The notes beneath the pieces are model-generated. The model made no database searches, had not been told where the DNA came from, and worked only from the letters and a program-made list of their open reading frames with translations. 64,000 nucleotides of DNA from Clostridioides mangenotii TR (GTDB lineage: Bacteria; Bacillota; Clostridia; Peptostreptococcales; Peptostreptococcaceae). The stretch's first letter is position 1; each line of letters opens with the position of its first letter. This document shows, piece after piece, positions 1-8,315 of the stretch. The translations under genes and the position numbers were made by a program. Location of the stretch: the NCBI RefSeq assembly GCF_000498755.1, contig NZ_AXUS01000001.1:62001-126000 (forward strand). Direction: 5' to 3'.

Positions 1-2
1 TT

Positions 3-1727
3 ATAACTAAAAAAGAGGCTTGTGAGACAATAGGTTCAGTATCAGTAATTTGTTCTGACAAAACTGGTACACTTACTGAAAATAGAATGACTGTAGAAGT
101 TGTAAATGTAGATGGGGAGTATATTGATGGCAATATTACGAAATCAAACAGTTACTTTATAGAAAACTGTATAATAAATTCAACAGCAGATATAGAAAAA
201 GTAGATGGTGAAGTTAAATATCTAGGAAGTGCAACTGAGTGTGCTCTTTTACTTTACAATGATGATAAAGATTATAGAGGTATCAGAAGTTATTCAGAAG
301 TGGCTGCACAAAGCCCATTCTCTTCTGAAACAAAGAGAATGACATCTCTTTATAAAGATAATGGTAATTATGTATTGCTATCGAAAGGTGCTCCTGAAAT
401 AGTACTTGATCTATGTTCACATGTTCAAAGAGGAAAAAATATAGTACCTATTACAGATGCAATTAAAAATGAAGTTCTAGAAGAAATCAAAAAGCTTCAA
501 GTAAAATCAATGAGAAGTTTAGGTTTTGCATATAGAGAAGTTTTATTGGCAGATGAAGAAGCTGCGATTACTACAGAAGACAAATTCGTTAATGTAGAAA
601 TCTTAGAAGAAAACTTAGTATTTGGTGGATTTGTCGGTATAAGAGATCCACTAAGAAAAGATGTAGTTGAATCTGTTGAATTAGCAGGACATGCTGGTGT
701 ATCTGTAAAAATGCTTACAGGAGACAATATAATAACAGCTAAAGCTATAGGTGAAGAATTAGGTCTTTTAAAAGATAATATGAGAGCAGTTGAAGCTTCT
801 TATATAGATACTTTATCAGACGAAGAATTAAGAGAAGAAATTAAAGATATCGCTATAGTTGCAAGAAGTAAACCAGAGAGTAAGATGAGAATAGTAACAG
901 CTCTCCAAAAATCAGGTGAAGTAGTAGCGGTAACTGGAGACGGAATAAATGATGCACCTGCACTTTCTAAGGCAGATGTTGGGATAGCAATGGGTATAAG
1001 TGGTACTGAGGTTTCTAAAAATGCTGCAGATATTATACTTACAGATGATAGTTTTAGTACTATTGTTCAAGGTATTAAATGGGGTAGAGGAATTTACGAT
1101 AACTTCCAGAGATTTGTGCAGTTCCAGCTTACAGTTAATATAATTGCATTCTTAGTGGCGATAGTATCTCAAGTGATGGGACAAGAAATGCCATTTACAA
1201 CAATACAATTACTTTGGGTTAATATAATCATGGATGGACCTCCAGCGCTTGCTCTTGGTCTAGAGCCAGTTAGAGATCATGTACTTAACAGAAAGCCAGT
1301 TAATAGAAATGCTAATATAATATCTAAAAAGATGATGTATTCTATTTTATCAAATGCTTTGCTTATAACAGTACTTATTGTAGCCCAATCTACATTTAAC
1401 TTCTTAGGTGTTGATGAAGCTCATAAAGGAACTGTAATGTTTGCATTATTTGCATTCTGTGCACTATTTAATGCGTTTAACTGTAGAGAATTTGGATCAG
1501 ACAGTATAATACCAAACTTTACTAAGAATAAATTAGCTATACAGATAATTATAATTACAGGGATAGCACAAGTATTCTTTACACAAGTATTCCAAGACTT
1601 CTTTAACTCAGTTGCAATGGACGTAGTAACTTGGCTAAAGGTTATAGGAATATCATCACTAGTAATAGTTGTTAACGAATTAGTTAAATTCTGTGTAAGA
1701 ATAGTAAATGTAAAAGAAGAAGCTTAA
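3..1727 (+). CDS. Cation-transporting P-type ATPase, Ca2+-type (5' end cut off by window)
   Basis: This is the C-terminal two thirds of a type II P-ATPase that uses ATP to export a cation, probably Ca2+. The reading frame is open from the first bases. The phosphorylation motif CSDKTGT is encoded at about 51-71, so the true start lies upstream of the window and the ATG at 87 is internal. Downstream are the nucleotide-binding domain, the MLTGDN and TGDGINDAPAL hinge motifs, and about six C-terminal membrane segments. The segment NIIMDGPPALALG resembles the M6 Ca2+-site helix of SERCA/PMCA pumps (N-x-x-x-D). Ter gene clusters often contain a Ca2+-type ATPase, so this gene may belong with the module that follows, although a hairpin with a T-run separates them. 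The family call is firm; the ion is inferred. Confidence 0.9.
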   Translation: MTKKEACETIGSVSVICSDKTGTLTENRMTVEVVNVDGEYIDGNITKSNSYFIENCIINSTADIEKVDGEVKYLGSATECALLLYNDDKDYRGIRSYSEVAAQSPFSSETKRMTSLYKDNGNYVLLSKGAPEIVLDLCSHVQRGKNIVPITDAIKNEVLEEIKKLQVKSMRSLGFAYREVLLADEEAAITTEDKFVNVEILEENLVFGGFVGIRDPLRKDVVESVELAGHAGVSVKMLTGDNIITAKAIGEELGLLKDNMRAVEASYIDTLSDEELREEIKDIAIVARSKPESKMRIVTALQKSGEVVAVTGDGINDAPALSKADVGIAMGISGTEVSKNAADIILTDDSFSTIVQGIKWGRGIYDNFQRFVQFQLTVNIIAFLVAIVSQVMGQEMPFTTIQLLWVNIIMDGPPALALGLEPVRDHVLNRKPVNRNANIISKKMMYSILSNALLITVLIVAQSTFNFLGVDEAHKGTVMFALFAFCALFNAFNCREFGSDSIIPNFTKNKLAIQIIIITGIAQVFFTQVFQDFFNSVAMDVVTWLKVIGISSLVIVVNELVKFCVRIVNVKEEA

Positions 1728-1879
1728 TTTGTGAATAGCAATTAAATAAGAATATATAAAAAAGATATGAAATAAATTGGAAATAGATAGAAAATTATAA
1801 ATTAGCTAAAAAATAATTAAATAATTGATAATATATTATAGCTAAAATGTAAATTTAATAGTAATATTATATTACAGAT

Positions 1880-1932
1880 TGCCTCAAAGAGAGCTTTTAT
1901 GAGTTAAATTAAGTAATCTTTGGGGCATTTTT
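1880..1932 (+). terminator. Intrinsic terminator or attenuator before the Ter module
   Basis: TGCCTCAAAGA (1880-1890) can pair with TCTTTGGGGCA (1917-1927), including G:U pairs, and is followed at once by a T-run. It lies 31 bases before the first gene of the module. It could end the ATPase transcript or act as an attenuator inside one operon. Part of the right arm could also pair with AGATT at 1876-1880, so an alternative fold is possible. Confidence 0.6.
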
Positions 1933-1962
1933 CATAATTTTTGAGGGATAGGAGGGTAAAAA

Positions 1963-2751
1963 TTGAATGATTCATCGGTGTTTGGAAAGATATTTTCCAG
2001 TCAATCGGACAGAGGTAATTACACTCCTTCAAAAGCTTACTTAAGTTACTTTATTTTATACTTTGGAGTTGGTGAGGAAAATCTGTACAACTTAGAGATA
2101 TACAAAACTAACTACAATATAGAAAATAGAAAAGATATAGCTCTATTTACAGATACAATTCCAAATCCAAGCGATTTTGATCTTATAAACTATTTCAAAG
2201 ATGGACTAAAAAATTACAGAAATAGTTTGGAAGAATTAGATTTAGAGATTGTAAAAAACGAAGAAATTAATCTAAAGATAAAAAGGGCAATGGACTTAGT
2301 ATTAGATGAAGAAAAAAGTGAATTTGCTAATGATAGAGTAAAACAAAACTTTATTATAAAAATAATGTCTTGGATAAAAGAGTATGTAGGAGAACTAAAC
2401 ATAGATAAAAACGAACCTCCGAAAGTTGTTTTTTATGGGGATGCAAAGAAGCACGAATTTCTTTTTATGTTGACTCTACATCTTTCCGGGTTTGATATAC
2501 TTTACTTAAATCCAAACTCTAAAGCTAATACAAGTATTTTGAAACCAGAGAAACACAATATAGAAATTGAAGAAGGAAATATCGTTGACGAAGTAATTTC
2601 ATTTGAAGATAGAGATGAAATGGGCGAAAAAGTAGAAAAAGGATCAATTAAAAAGGCATATACAGTTGGAGCAGAAGCTTCTAAGAGAATAAGCGAAGAA
2701 CTTTTAAATGAGTCAGGTTTTATAAAGCGTGGCAGCTACAAGATAGGATGA
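1963..2751 (+). CDS. yceG: YceG-like Ter biosynthetic-module protein, N-terminal half (frameshifted)
   Basis: This is the first half of a YceG-type protein (Pfam 'putative component of biosynthetic module'), here 262 residues. The TTG start is preceded by GGAGGG at 1951-1956. The family's usual length, about 530 residues, equals this gene plus the next. The last dozen residues (SGFIKRGSYKIG) look out of frame. In the other frame the same bases read FYKAWQLQDRM and continue directly into the downstream ORF. Returning one T to the run at 2718-2721 (TTTT to TTTTT) would give a single protein of about 520 residues. Residues about 147-183 (PPKVVFYGDAKKHE onward) resemble a segment of the second half, which suggests an internal duplication. 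The biochemical role is not established. YceG is conserved in Ter clusters predicted to make a nucleoside-like metabolite. Confidence 0.75.
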   Translation: MNDSSVFGKIFSSQSDRGNYTPSKAYLSYFILYFGVGEENLYNLEIYKTNYNIENRKDIALFTDTIPNPSDFDLINYFKDGLKNYRNSLEELDLEIVKNEEINLKIKRAMDLVLDEEKSEFANDRVKQNFIIKIMSWIKEYVGELNIDKNEPPKVVFYGDAKKHEFLFMLTLHLSGFDILYLNPNSKANTSILKPEKHNIEIEEGNIVDEVISFEDRDEMGEKVEKGSIKKAYTVGAEASKRISEELLNESGFIKRGSYKIG

Positions 2752-3524
2752 TTAAAAACCTACTTTTAAGTACTACTGTAGACGAAATATCTATTTACTG
2801 GAATGAGCCGTCTAAGCTTAGACCTGGTTTTAAATTTGATTCGAATATTGTAGATATGCCAGTATTTTTTTCTAAGATTGATGGAATTTACAGTGATAAG
2901 ATGGAGTATGTAGAGTTTATAGACAAGCTTAGAAATTCTACTTATACGTATTTTATAGAGTACAATGGTTATACAAATGTATTCGCTAGAGAATTTATAA
3001 AAAATGCTTTCAGCCTTTCGTTTTTACTGTCTACAGATGTAAAACTAGATAAAAAGCCTATTATAAATAACCAAGATTACACTATATCAACTCTTAGCAT
3101 ACAGCAGCAAATAATGATTTTAGAAAAAGTAGAAGAGTTATTTGAAGGTAATATGTTTATAGAAGGGCTAAACGTCGAGGATAAGATAAGAGGACTATAC
3201 ACAGTGCTCCATATGGATAAGCAGTTTGTTAGGATGATTAACAACTTCGATTATTCAGGTATAAATCCTAAGTTAGTTTTATATATTGGGAAGAGCTTTT
3301 TACTGAATAAAGAAATTTGCTTCTTAATGATTTTACTAAGTAAGATAGGATTTGACATAATTATTATGTCCCCTGGAGGAGAAAATACAGTAGAGAATAT
3401 AATAAATAGCAGTTTAGTAGATCGACATAGATTAGACAGAATGGAATACGATATGAGATTAAATGATCTAAATGAGGATGTTCCTTTATTTAAAAAGTTA
3501 TTTGGGAAAAGGAGAAAATATTAA
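2748..3524 (+). CDS. yceG: YceG-like Ter biosynthetic-module protein, C-terminal half
   Basis: This is the second half of the YceG-type protein, 258 residues from an ATG that overlaps the upstream stop by four bases (ATGA). No SD sequence stands clearly before this ATG. The frame is open upstream of it as FYKAWQLQDR back to a stop at 2709-2711, so the ATG is probably an internal methionine of one long protein. NPKLVLYIGKS followed by GFDIIIMSPGG repeats the pattern seen in the first half (PKVVFYGDAKK then GFDILYLNPN). If the break is real rather than a sequencing error, the half could still be made by translational coupling or by slippage on TTTT. Its stop overlaps the ATG of telA. Confidence 0.7.
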   Translation: MIKNLLLSTTVDEISIYWNEPSKLRPGFKFDSNIVDMPVFFSKIDGIYSDKMEYVEFIDKLRNSTYTYFIEYNGYTNVFAREFIKNAFSLSFLLSTDVKLDKKPIINNQDYTISTLSIQQQIMILEKVEELFEGNMFIEGLNVEDKIRGLYTVLHMDKQFVRMINNFDYSGINPKLVLYIGKSFLLNKEICFLMILLSKIGFDIIIMSPGGENTVENIINSSLVDRHRLDRMEYDMRLNDLNEDVPLFKKLFGKRRKY

Positions 3525-4660
3525 TGGCTATTAACATGAACAGTCTATCAAAAGATAACAACAACCAAACAGAAGTGGTTGAAGGAAATGCAGTAGTAGT
3601 AGAAGATAACTTTGATATTGTGGAGTACACTAACATAAAAAAGAATGAACTTAGAAAATCCAAAGAAGTCGAAGCATTGACATCCCTTATAGAAGTAGAA
3701 AATCCAGATTCAATACTTAAGTTTGGTTGTGACGCTTCACAAGGAGTTGCTAAGGTTTCAGATAATCTATTAAATACTATCAGAGTTAATAAAAACGAAG
3801 AAAACTCTAAAATGCTACAACACTTAGCAAAAATAATGGACAAGTTTGATATAGATGATTTTCAAGATACTAAAGAACCAAATTTTATACAAAAAATCTT
3901 TAAAAAAGCAAACAATGCTTTAGAGATGATGTTCCAAAAGTATGAAACTCTAGGTGGAGAAGTAGAGAAAATACAAATAGAGCTTGAAAAGTATGAAAGA
4001 GAAATAGGAATGTCAAACAAGCAGTTGGGAGCTATGTTAAATGAAAACTTTGATTTCTACAACGAGCTTCAAAAATATATAGTAGCTGGTGAAATGGCAG
4101 TAGAAGAGATGGACAAGGAGATCCTTCCGCATTATAAGCAGTTGTCAGAGACTAGTGGGGATCAAATGGATTTAGTTAACTATCAAGATCTACTTAAGAT
4201 ATACGATATGTTAAACCAAAGAGTGTACGACTTGAGAATAGCTGAAAATATATCTATTCAAACAATTCCTATGTTAAAGGGAATGCAACACAATAACTAC
4301 AATTTAATTAGAAAAATAAATAGTGCCTTTGTAGTTACACTGCCAGTATTCAAGCAATGCTTATCACAAGCGATACTTCTAAAAAAGCAAGAGCTTCAAG
4401 CACAATCACTTAAAGCATTAGATGATAAAACTAATGAGCTTTTACTAAAAAATGCACAAAATGTAAGTCAACAAAGTGCTCAAATTGCTAGAATGGCAGG
4501 TTCAAGTTCTATTCAGATAGAAACTCTTGAAAAAATGCACAATACGATAAAATCAGGAATTGAAGAGACTATGAGAATAGAAGAAAACAGCAGAGTTGCA
4601 ATAAAAGATAATACGAAGAGATTAGAAGAACTAAATACTAGTATTATTTACAATAAATAA
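3524..4660 (+). CDS. telA: TelA/YceH-family toxic-anion resistance protein
   Basis: A 378-residue TelA (KlaA/YceH) family protein, rich in charged helices and probably a cytoplasmic coiled-coil. Segments typical of the family are FIQKIFKKANNALEMMFQKYETLGGEVEKIQ split around residues 125-155, then GEMAVEEMDKEILP and the C-terminal RMAGSSSIQIETLEKM. TelA members were named for tellurite resistance in plasmid operons. In Ter clusters they are thought to act in stress responses at the membrane, with an unknown mechanism. The ATG overlaps the stop of the upstream gene (TAATG), so translation is probably coupled. The first 35 residues are a low-complexity acidic stretch. The gene is followed by a perfect hairpin. 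Confidence 0.88.
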   Translation: MAINMNSLSKDNNNQTEVVEGNAVVVEDNFDIVEYTNIKKNELRKSKEVEALTSLIEVENPDSILKFGCDASQGVAKVSDNLLNTIRVNKNEENSKMLQHLAKIMDKFDIDDFQDTKEPNFIQKIFKKANNALEMMFQKYETLGGEVEKIQIELEKYEREIGMSNKQLGAMLNENFDFYNELQKYIVAGEMAVEEMDKEILPHYKQLSETSGDQMDLVNYQDLLKIYDMLNQRVYDLRIAENISIQTIPMLKGMQHNNYNLIRKINSAFVVTLPVFKQCLSQAILLKKQELQAQSLKALDDKTNELLLKNAQNVSQQSAQIARMAGSSSIQIETLEKMHNTIKSGIEETMRIEENSRVAIKDNTKRLEELNTSIIYNK

Positions 4661-4663
4661 TAG

Positions 4664-4696
4664 TTAAGGGCTGATTTGTATAAAGTCAGCCCTTAA
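4664..4696. other. Perfect 11-bp hairpin between telA and the CitE-like gene
   Basis: TTAAGGGCTGA (4664-4674) is exactly complementary to TCAGCCCTTAA (4686-4696), with an 11-base loop. There is no T-run, so it is not a classic terminator. It lies inside the operon a few bases before the next SD site, and could be an RNA-processing or stability element or a weak terminator. Confidence 0.6.
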
Positions 4697-4717
4697 TAAG
4701 TATTAGAGGTGGATATT

Positions 4718-5794
4718 TTGAGATATTTTGATTATCTAAGTGAAGATACTCTGAACAGAGTATTTTATAAAAAGCCCATTGAATTCGATAAAAAAACTGA
4801 TAGAAATACATTAAAATACGCTCTTGGAGCGTTTTTATATATGCCAGCTACTCAGTATGATATGATGCAGAAAAATATTTCAAGCGAGTTAAAAGGTGCA
4901 AGGCCCTTGGCTATATGCTTAGAAGATGCAGTTGGTGCAAGTGGAGAAAAAGAGGCTATAGAAAATGTGGAGTCAATATTAAATGAAGTAAGTCAAAGTA
5001 ACCTTGATAATAATTTTAAACTGCCGATAATCTTTCTAAGAATAAAGAATCTGGATCAATTCCAGAAGATCAAAGATATAGTTTATACAAATCAATCTAT
5101 AATTACAGGATTACTTATTCCAAAGGCAAACTCAAAGATTATAGAGTCTTTTATTGAGCTTATGGATTCAAATAATATAAAAGATATATATATTATGCCT
5201 ATTATCGAGACAAGTGAATTTATATACAGGGAATTAAAAGACATAAGCTTTTTAGAGCTGTACGATACAGTTCTAAAACACAGGGAGAGAATACTTAGTC
5301 TTAGAATTGGACTTACCGATATACTTGGGCTGTTTGGAGTTAGGAGAAGCGAAAAATTTTCTATATATGAAAACAATATATGTTCGGTATTTATCAGTGA
5401 TATGGTTACTTATCTTAACAGACCAGAAATAGATATACCTATATCCGGTGGAGTGTCAGAGTTTTTTGACATGAATTATGTAGAGATTAAAGAAAAATAT
5501 ATAAAGGAAATAGAGCTAGACAAGTTTCATGGTTTAGTAGGAAAAACTGTTATACATCCGAAGCAGATACGAATTGTACAAGCCCTGTGTTCAGTTAGCT
5601 TTGAAGATCATAATGATGCGGTTAATATTATTGAAAGCTTTGGCGGAAAATATGGCGTAAGTAAAAGTGCATCTGGAAAGAGGATGAATGAGACCAATCC
5701 TCATTTAATTTGGGCAAAAAGGACAATAATGTTATCAAAAATCTACGGAGTATTAAATGAAGGAGTAACATATGAGGAATTACTTAAATTTTAA
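4718..5794 (+). CDS. HpcH/HpaI aldolase / citrate-lyase-beta-like (C-C bond lyase) protein of the Ter module
   Basis: About 358 residues with the TIM-barrel fold of the citrate lyase beta/HpcH family. ARPLAICLEDAVGASGE carries the conserved ED pair, IIFLRIKNLDQ the arginine strand, and GLLIPKANS and MPIIETSEFIY the later barrel strands. VGKTVIHPKQIRIVQ is the characteristic C-terminal motif that binds CoA or orders the barrel. I place the start at the TTG at 4718, because the SD AGAGGTGG (4705-4712) overlaps the alternative GTG at 4709. Ter-associated members form a distinct branch predicted to act in synthesis of a nucleoside-like metabolite. The substrate is unknown. The stop overlaps the next gene by 23 bases. 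Confidence 0.85.
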   Translation: MRYFDYLSEDTLNRVFYKKPIEFDKKTDRNTLKYALGAFLYMPATQYDMMQKNISSELKGARPLAICLEDAVGASGEKEAIENVESILNEVSQSNLDNNFKLPIIFLRIKNLDQFQKIKDIVYTNQSIITGLLIPKANSKIIESFIELMDSNNIKDIYIMPIIETSEFIYRELKDISFLELYDTVLKHRERILSLRIGLTDILGLFGVRRSEKFSIYENNICSVFISDMVTYLNRPEIDIPISGGVSEFFDMNYVEIKEKYIKEIELDKFHGLVGKTVIHPKQIRIVQALCSVSFEDHNDAVNIIESFGGKYGVSKSASGKRMNETNPHLIWAKRTIMLSKIYGVLNEGVTYEELLKF

Positions 5795-7037
5795 CTGTAC
5801 AATGGATATAACTGAAAATCCTATGGATCTAGACATAAATGACTTTTTAGATATTGCAATCAGGAATAATAAAAAGAGAAGATTTTTATTTGTGTCTAAA
5901 AATTTAGGAAAACATCTAGCCTGCAAACCCAGTAAAATGGATGAGTTAGGTAAGATGATTGTAGATATGTACAATAAAACTGTAGAACCTAGTTGTGGTA
6001 CAGTAATTGCATTTGCAGAAACTGGAACTGGTCTTGGACATAGCTTTTTTGATCATATAAAGGGCGATTACGAGTTTGTACATACTACAAGAGAAGAAGT
6101 AAAGAATTTTAAGAAGTTAGATTTCTTAGAAGAGCACTCACATGCTACGGATCAAAATTTATACTATGATAATTTAGTGCAGTTTAAATCTGGCAATGAA
6201 ATAATATTGGTAGATGATGAAATAACTACAGCAAATACTTGCTTAAATATTATTAAAAAAATACAATCCATATACCCTAAAAAGAGATATACGATATGCT
6301 CAATTTTAAATTGGGTAGAAGGAGAAAATCTTGAAAAAGTAAATAAATTAGAAAAAGAGTTAGAATGTAAAATTGAGTTTGTTTATTTATTTAAAGGCAA
6401 GTTCAAATTCGATATGGATGATGAAGAAGTAGATAGACCAGAAGATATAACAGAACTTGAGAGAGCAACTACTGTAACTGATGAAAATCGTTGTATATCA
6501 GATACTAAAATACCTAGCGATAAATTAACTGTTGACTATGTAAGTTTGGATATGGATGACTATATCGAACAAAAAGAGTATATTAAGTACACTGGCAGAT
6601 TTGGTATGGATAAAAAGGATCAATTTAGGTTAAAGGAGATAGTTAAAAGAGAAAATATAAAACTTGGTTTTGATATTGATATATACGAGGGAAAAAAAGT
6701 TCTGTTTTTAGGAACAGAGGAGCTAATGTACATACCTATGTTGTTTGCAAAGGAGAATGAAAAAAATATCGACTTGTACTACCATTCAACTACGAGAAGC
6801 CCGATAATAGCAGTAGATGATCAAAACTATCCGATCAAAACTAAAAATCTTATAAATAGTTTTTACAATTCAAATATAGATAATTATATTTACAATATAG
6901 ACAAAAATGATTTTAATGAGTGCTTTTTATTTGTAGAATTGGCAAAAGAAAAAGAAGATTTTTATGATTTTATTGAGTTATTTAAAAATATAAGTATAGA
7001 AAAGCTAACTGTAGTAAGTTTGAATAAGCTGTATTAA
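5772..7037 (+). CDS. Phosphoribosyltransferase with C-terminal TRSP domain (Ter module)
   Basis: A 421-residue two-domain protein. The N-terminal half is an orotate-PRTase-like domain: CGTVIAFAETGTGLGHSFF precedes the PRPP-binding loop ILVDDEITTANT at about residues 145-156. The C-terminal domain has FLGTEELMYIPMLFA and then TTRSPI, the Thr-Arg-Ser-Pro motif that names the TRSP domain. SD AGGAG lies at 5761-5765, six bases before the ATG, inside the end of the upstream gene. In this module the PRTase is predicted to join a base or base-like group to ribose phosphate; the compound is not known. The PRPP loop has TANT where TTGNT is common, which may affect activity or specificity. Confidence 0.85.
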   Translation: MRNYLNFNCTMDITENPMDLDINDFLDIAIRNNKKRRFLFVSKNLGKHLACKPSKMDELGKMIVDMYNKTVEPSCGTVIAFAETGTGLGHSFFDHIKGDYEFVHTTREEVKNFKKLDFLEEHSHATDQNLYYDNLVQFKSGNEIILVDDEITTANTCLNIIKKIQSIYPKKRYTICSILNWVEGENLEKVNKLEKELECKIEFVYLFKGKFKFDMDDEEVDRPEDITELERATTVTDENRCISDTKIPSDKLTVDYVSLDMDDYIEQKEYIKYTGRFGMDKKDQFRLKEIVKRENIKLGFDIDIYEGKKVLFLGTEELMYIPMLFAKENEKNIDLYYHSTTRSPIIAVDDQNYPIKTKNLINSFYNSNIDNYIYNIDKNDFNECFLFVELAKEKEDFYDFIELFKNISIEKLTVVSLNKLY

Positions 7038-7096
7038 ACGCGCGTATTTGGCATATAAAACTTTAGACAAATTTTACTTGCAGAGGAGATGATAAA

Positions 7097-8185
7097 TTGA
7101 AGAAGTTTGGAACGTATTCACAAGATGATGTAGTTTTTTTATTAAAGGATATTTCGAATAATATTGAAGAACAGGGAAATAAAGAACGTGAATTAAAGAT
7201 ACAGAGTGGAACTCATTATTCAGAGATGATACCTATAGAATATGAAGTAAGTGAAGAGTATTTGAAACTGTACCGCGAAAAACTAGAAGAGACCAAAGGA
7301 AAATTGTCCTATGCGATAGGTATGATGTGTGAAAAAATAATAAATAAGAATGGAAAAGATGTAGTACTTGTTTCGTTGGCGAGAGCGGGTACCCCTATAG
7401 GAATACTTACTAAGAGATATTTAAAAGATAGATACAATCTAAATCTCAGCCATTACACTATATCGATAATTAGAGACAGAGGAATAGATTTGAATGCTAT
7501 GTCTTATATAATAGAGAATCATAAAGGTTCAGCAATACAGTTTATAGATGGTTGGACAGGTAAGGGAACTATTTCGCGTGAAATAGAAAAGGCGTGCAGG
7601 GTTTTAGAAGATAAATTTGGGACGAAATTTGATTCCACACTTGCAGTTTTAGCTGATCCTGCTGGATACTCAAGTCTATATGGAATAAGAGAGGATTTTT
7701 TAATTCCAAGTGCATGTCTTAACTCTACTGTATCTGGTCTAGTTAGCAGAACTGTTCTTAGAAGCGACTTGATTGGAGAAAACGACTTCCATGGGGCTAA
7801 GTTTTACGACCACTTAGTAGATAGAGACGAATCTATAAATTATATTGAGACTATTGAAAATTGTTTTAAAGATCAATACAAAACTATAGATGAAGACATG
7901 AGTAAATGGACGGAAGACAAACTTACTAAAGATGGCGATAAAGATGTTGCAATGATAAAGAGCGAGTATAAAATAGAGGATGTCAACTTTATAAAACCTG
8001 GGGTTGGAGAGACTACCAGAGTTTTACTTAGAAGGATTCCGTATAAAGTACTTGTAAAAGATATAAATGATGAGACTCTGGACCATATTATAATTCTAGC
8101 CGAAGAAAAAAATGTGGAGGTTGTAGAGGCAGATTTAAAAGCCTACAGATGTTGTGGGATAATAAAGAACATGAAGGATGTTTAG
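7097..8185 (+). CDS. StiP/PRTase_1 and PELOTA-domain protein (Ter module)
   Basis: A 362-residue protein starting at TTG, with SD AGAGGAG at 7082-7088. Residues about 75-260 form the StiP/PRTase_1 domain: VVLVSLARAGTPIGIL, SIIRDRGIDLNAM and the PRPP-type loop FIDGWTGKGTI are all recognisable, followed by LAVLADPAGYSSLYG and IPSACLNSTVSGL. The last 65 residues (ETTRVLLRRIPYKVLV to AYRCCGIIKNM) match the PELOTA RNA-binding-like domain. The N-terminal domain has been described both as a phosphoribosyltransferase and as a putative cysteine protease, so the chemistry is uncertain. Its place directly after the other PRTase is the usual order in this module. Confidence 0.85.
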   Translation: MKKFGTYSQDDVVFLLKDISNNIEEQGNKERELKIQSGTHYSEMIPIEYEVSEEYLKLYREKLEETKGKLSYAIGMMCEKIINKNGKDVVLVSLARAGTPIGILTKRYLKDRYNLNLSHYTISIIRDRGIDLNAMSYIIENHKGSAIQFIDGWTGKGTISREIEKACRVLEDKFGTKFDSTLAVLADPAGYSSLYGIREDFLIPSACLNSTVSGLVSRTVLRSDLIGENDFHGAKFYDHLVDRDESINYIETIENCFKDQYKTIDEDMSKWTEDKLTKDGDKDVAMIKSEYKIEDVNFIKPGVGETTRVLLRRIPYKVLVKDINDETLDHIIILAEEKNVEVVEADLKAYRCCGIIKNMKDV

Positions 8186-8239
8186 ATTAATACTATACTA
8201 TATTACATTAATTCCCAGTAGAATAAAAATATAAATAAT

Positions 8240-8262
8240 TAATCTCAACGAAAGTGAGATTA
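8240..8262. other. Perfect 8-bp hairpin before the HAD gene
   Basis: TAATCTCA (8240-8247) pairs with TGAGATTA (8255-8262) across a 7-base loop. No T-run follows. It could be an operator or an RNA element in the 130-base gap inside the module. Confidence 0.45.
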
Positions 8263-8315
8263 AAATATAATAAAATTCAAAGATATTCTCACTAAAAAAT
8301 ATAAAGGAGCTATGC

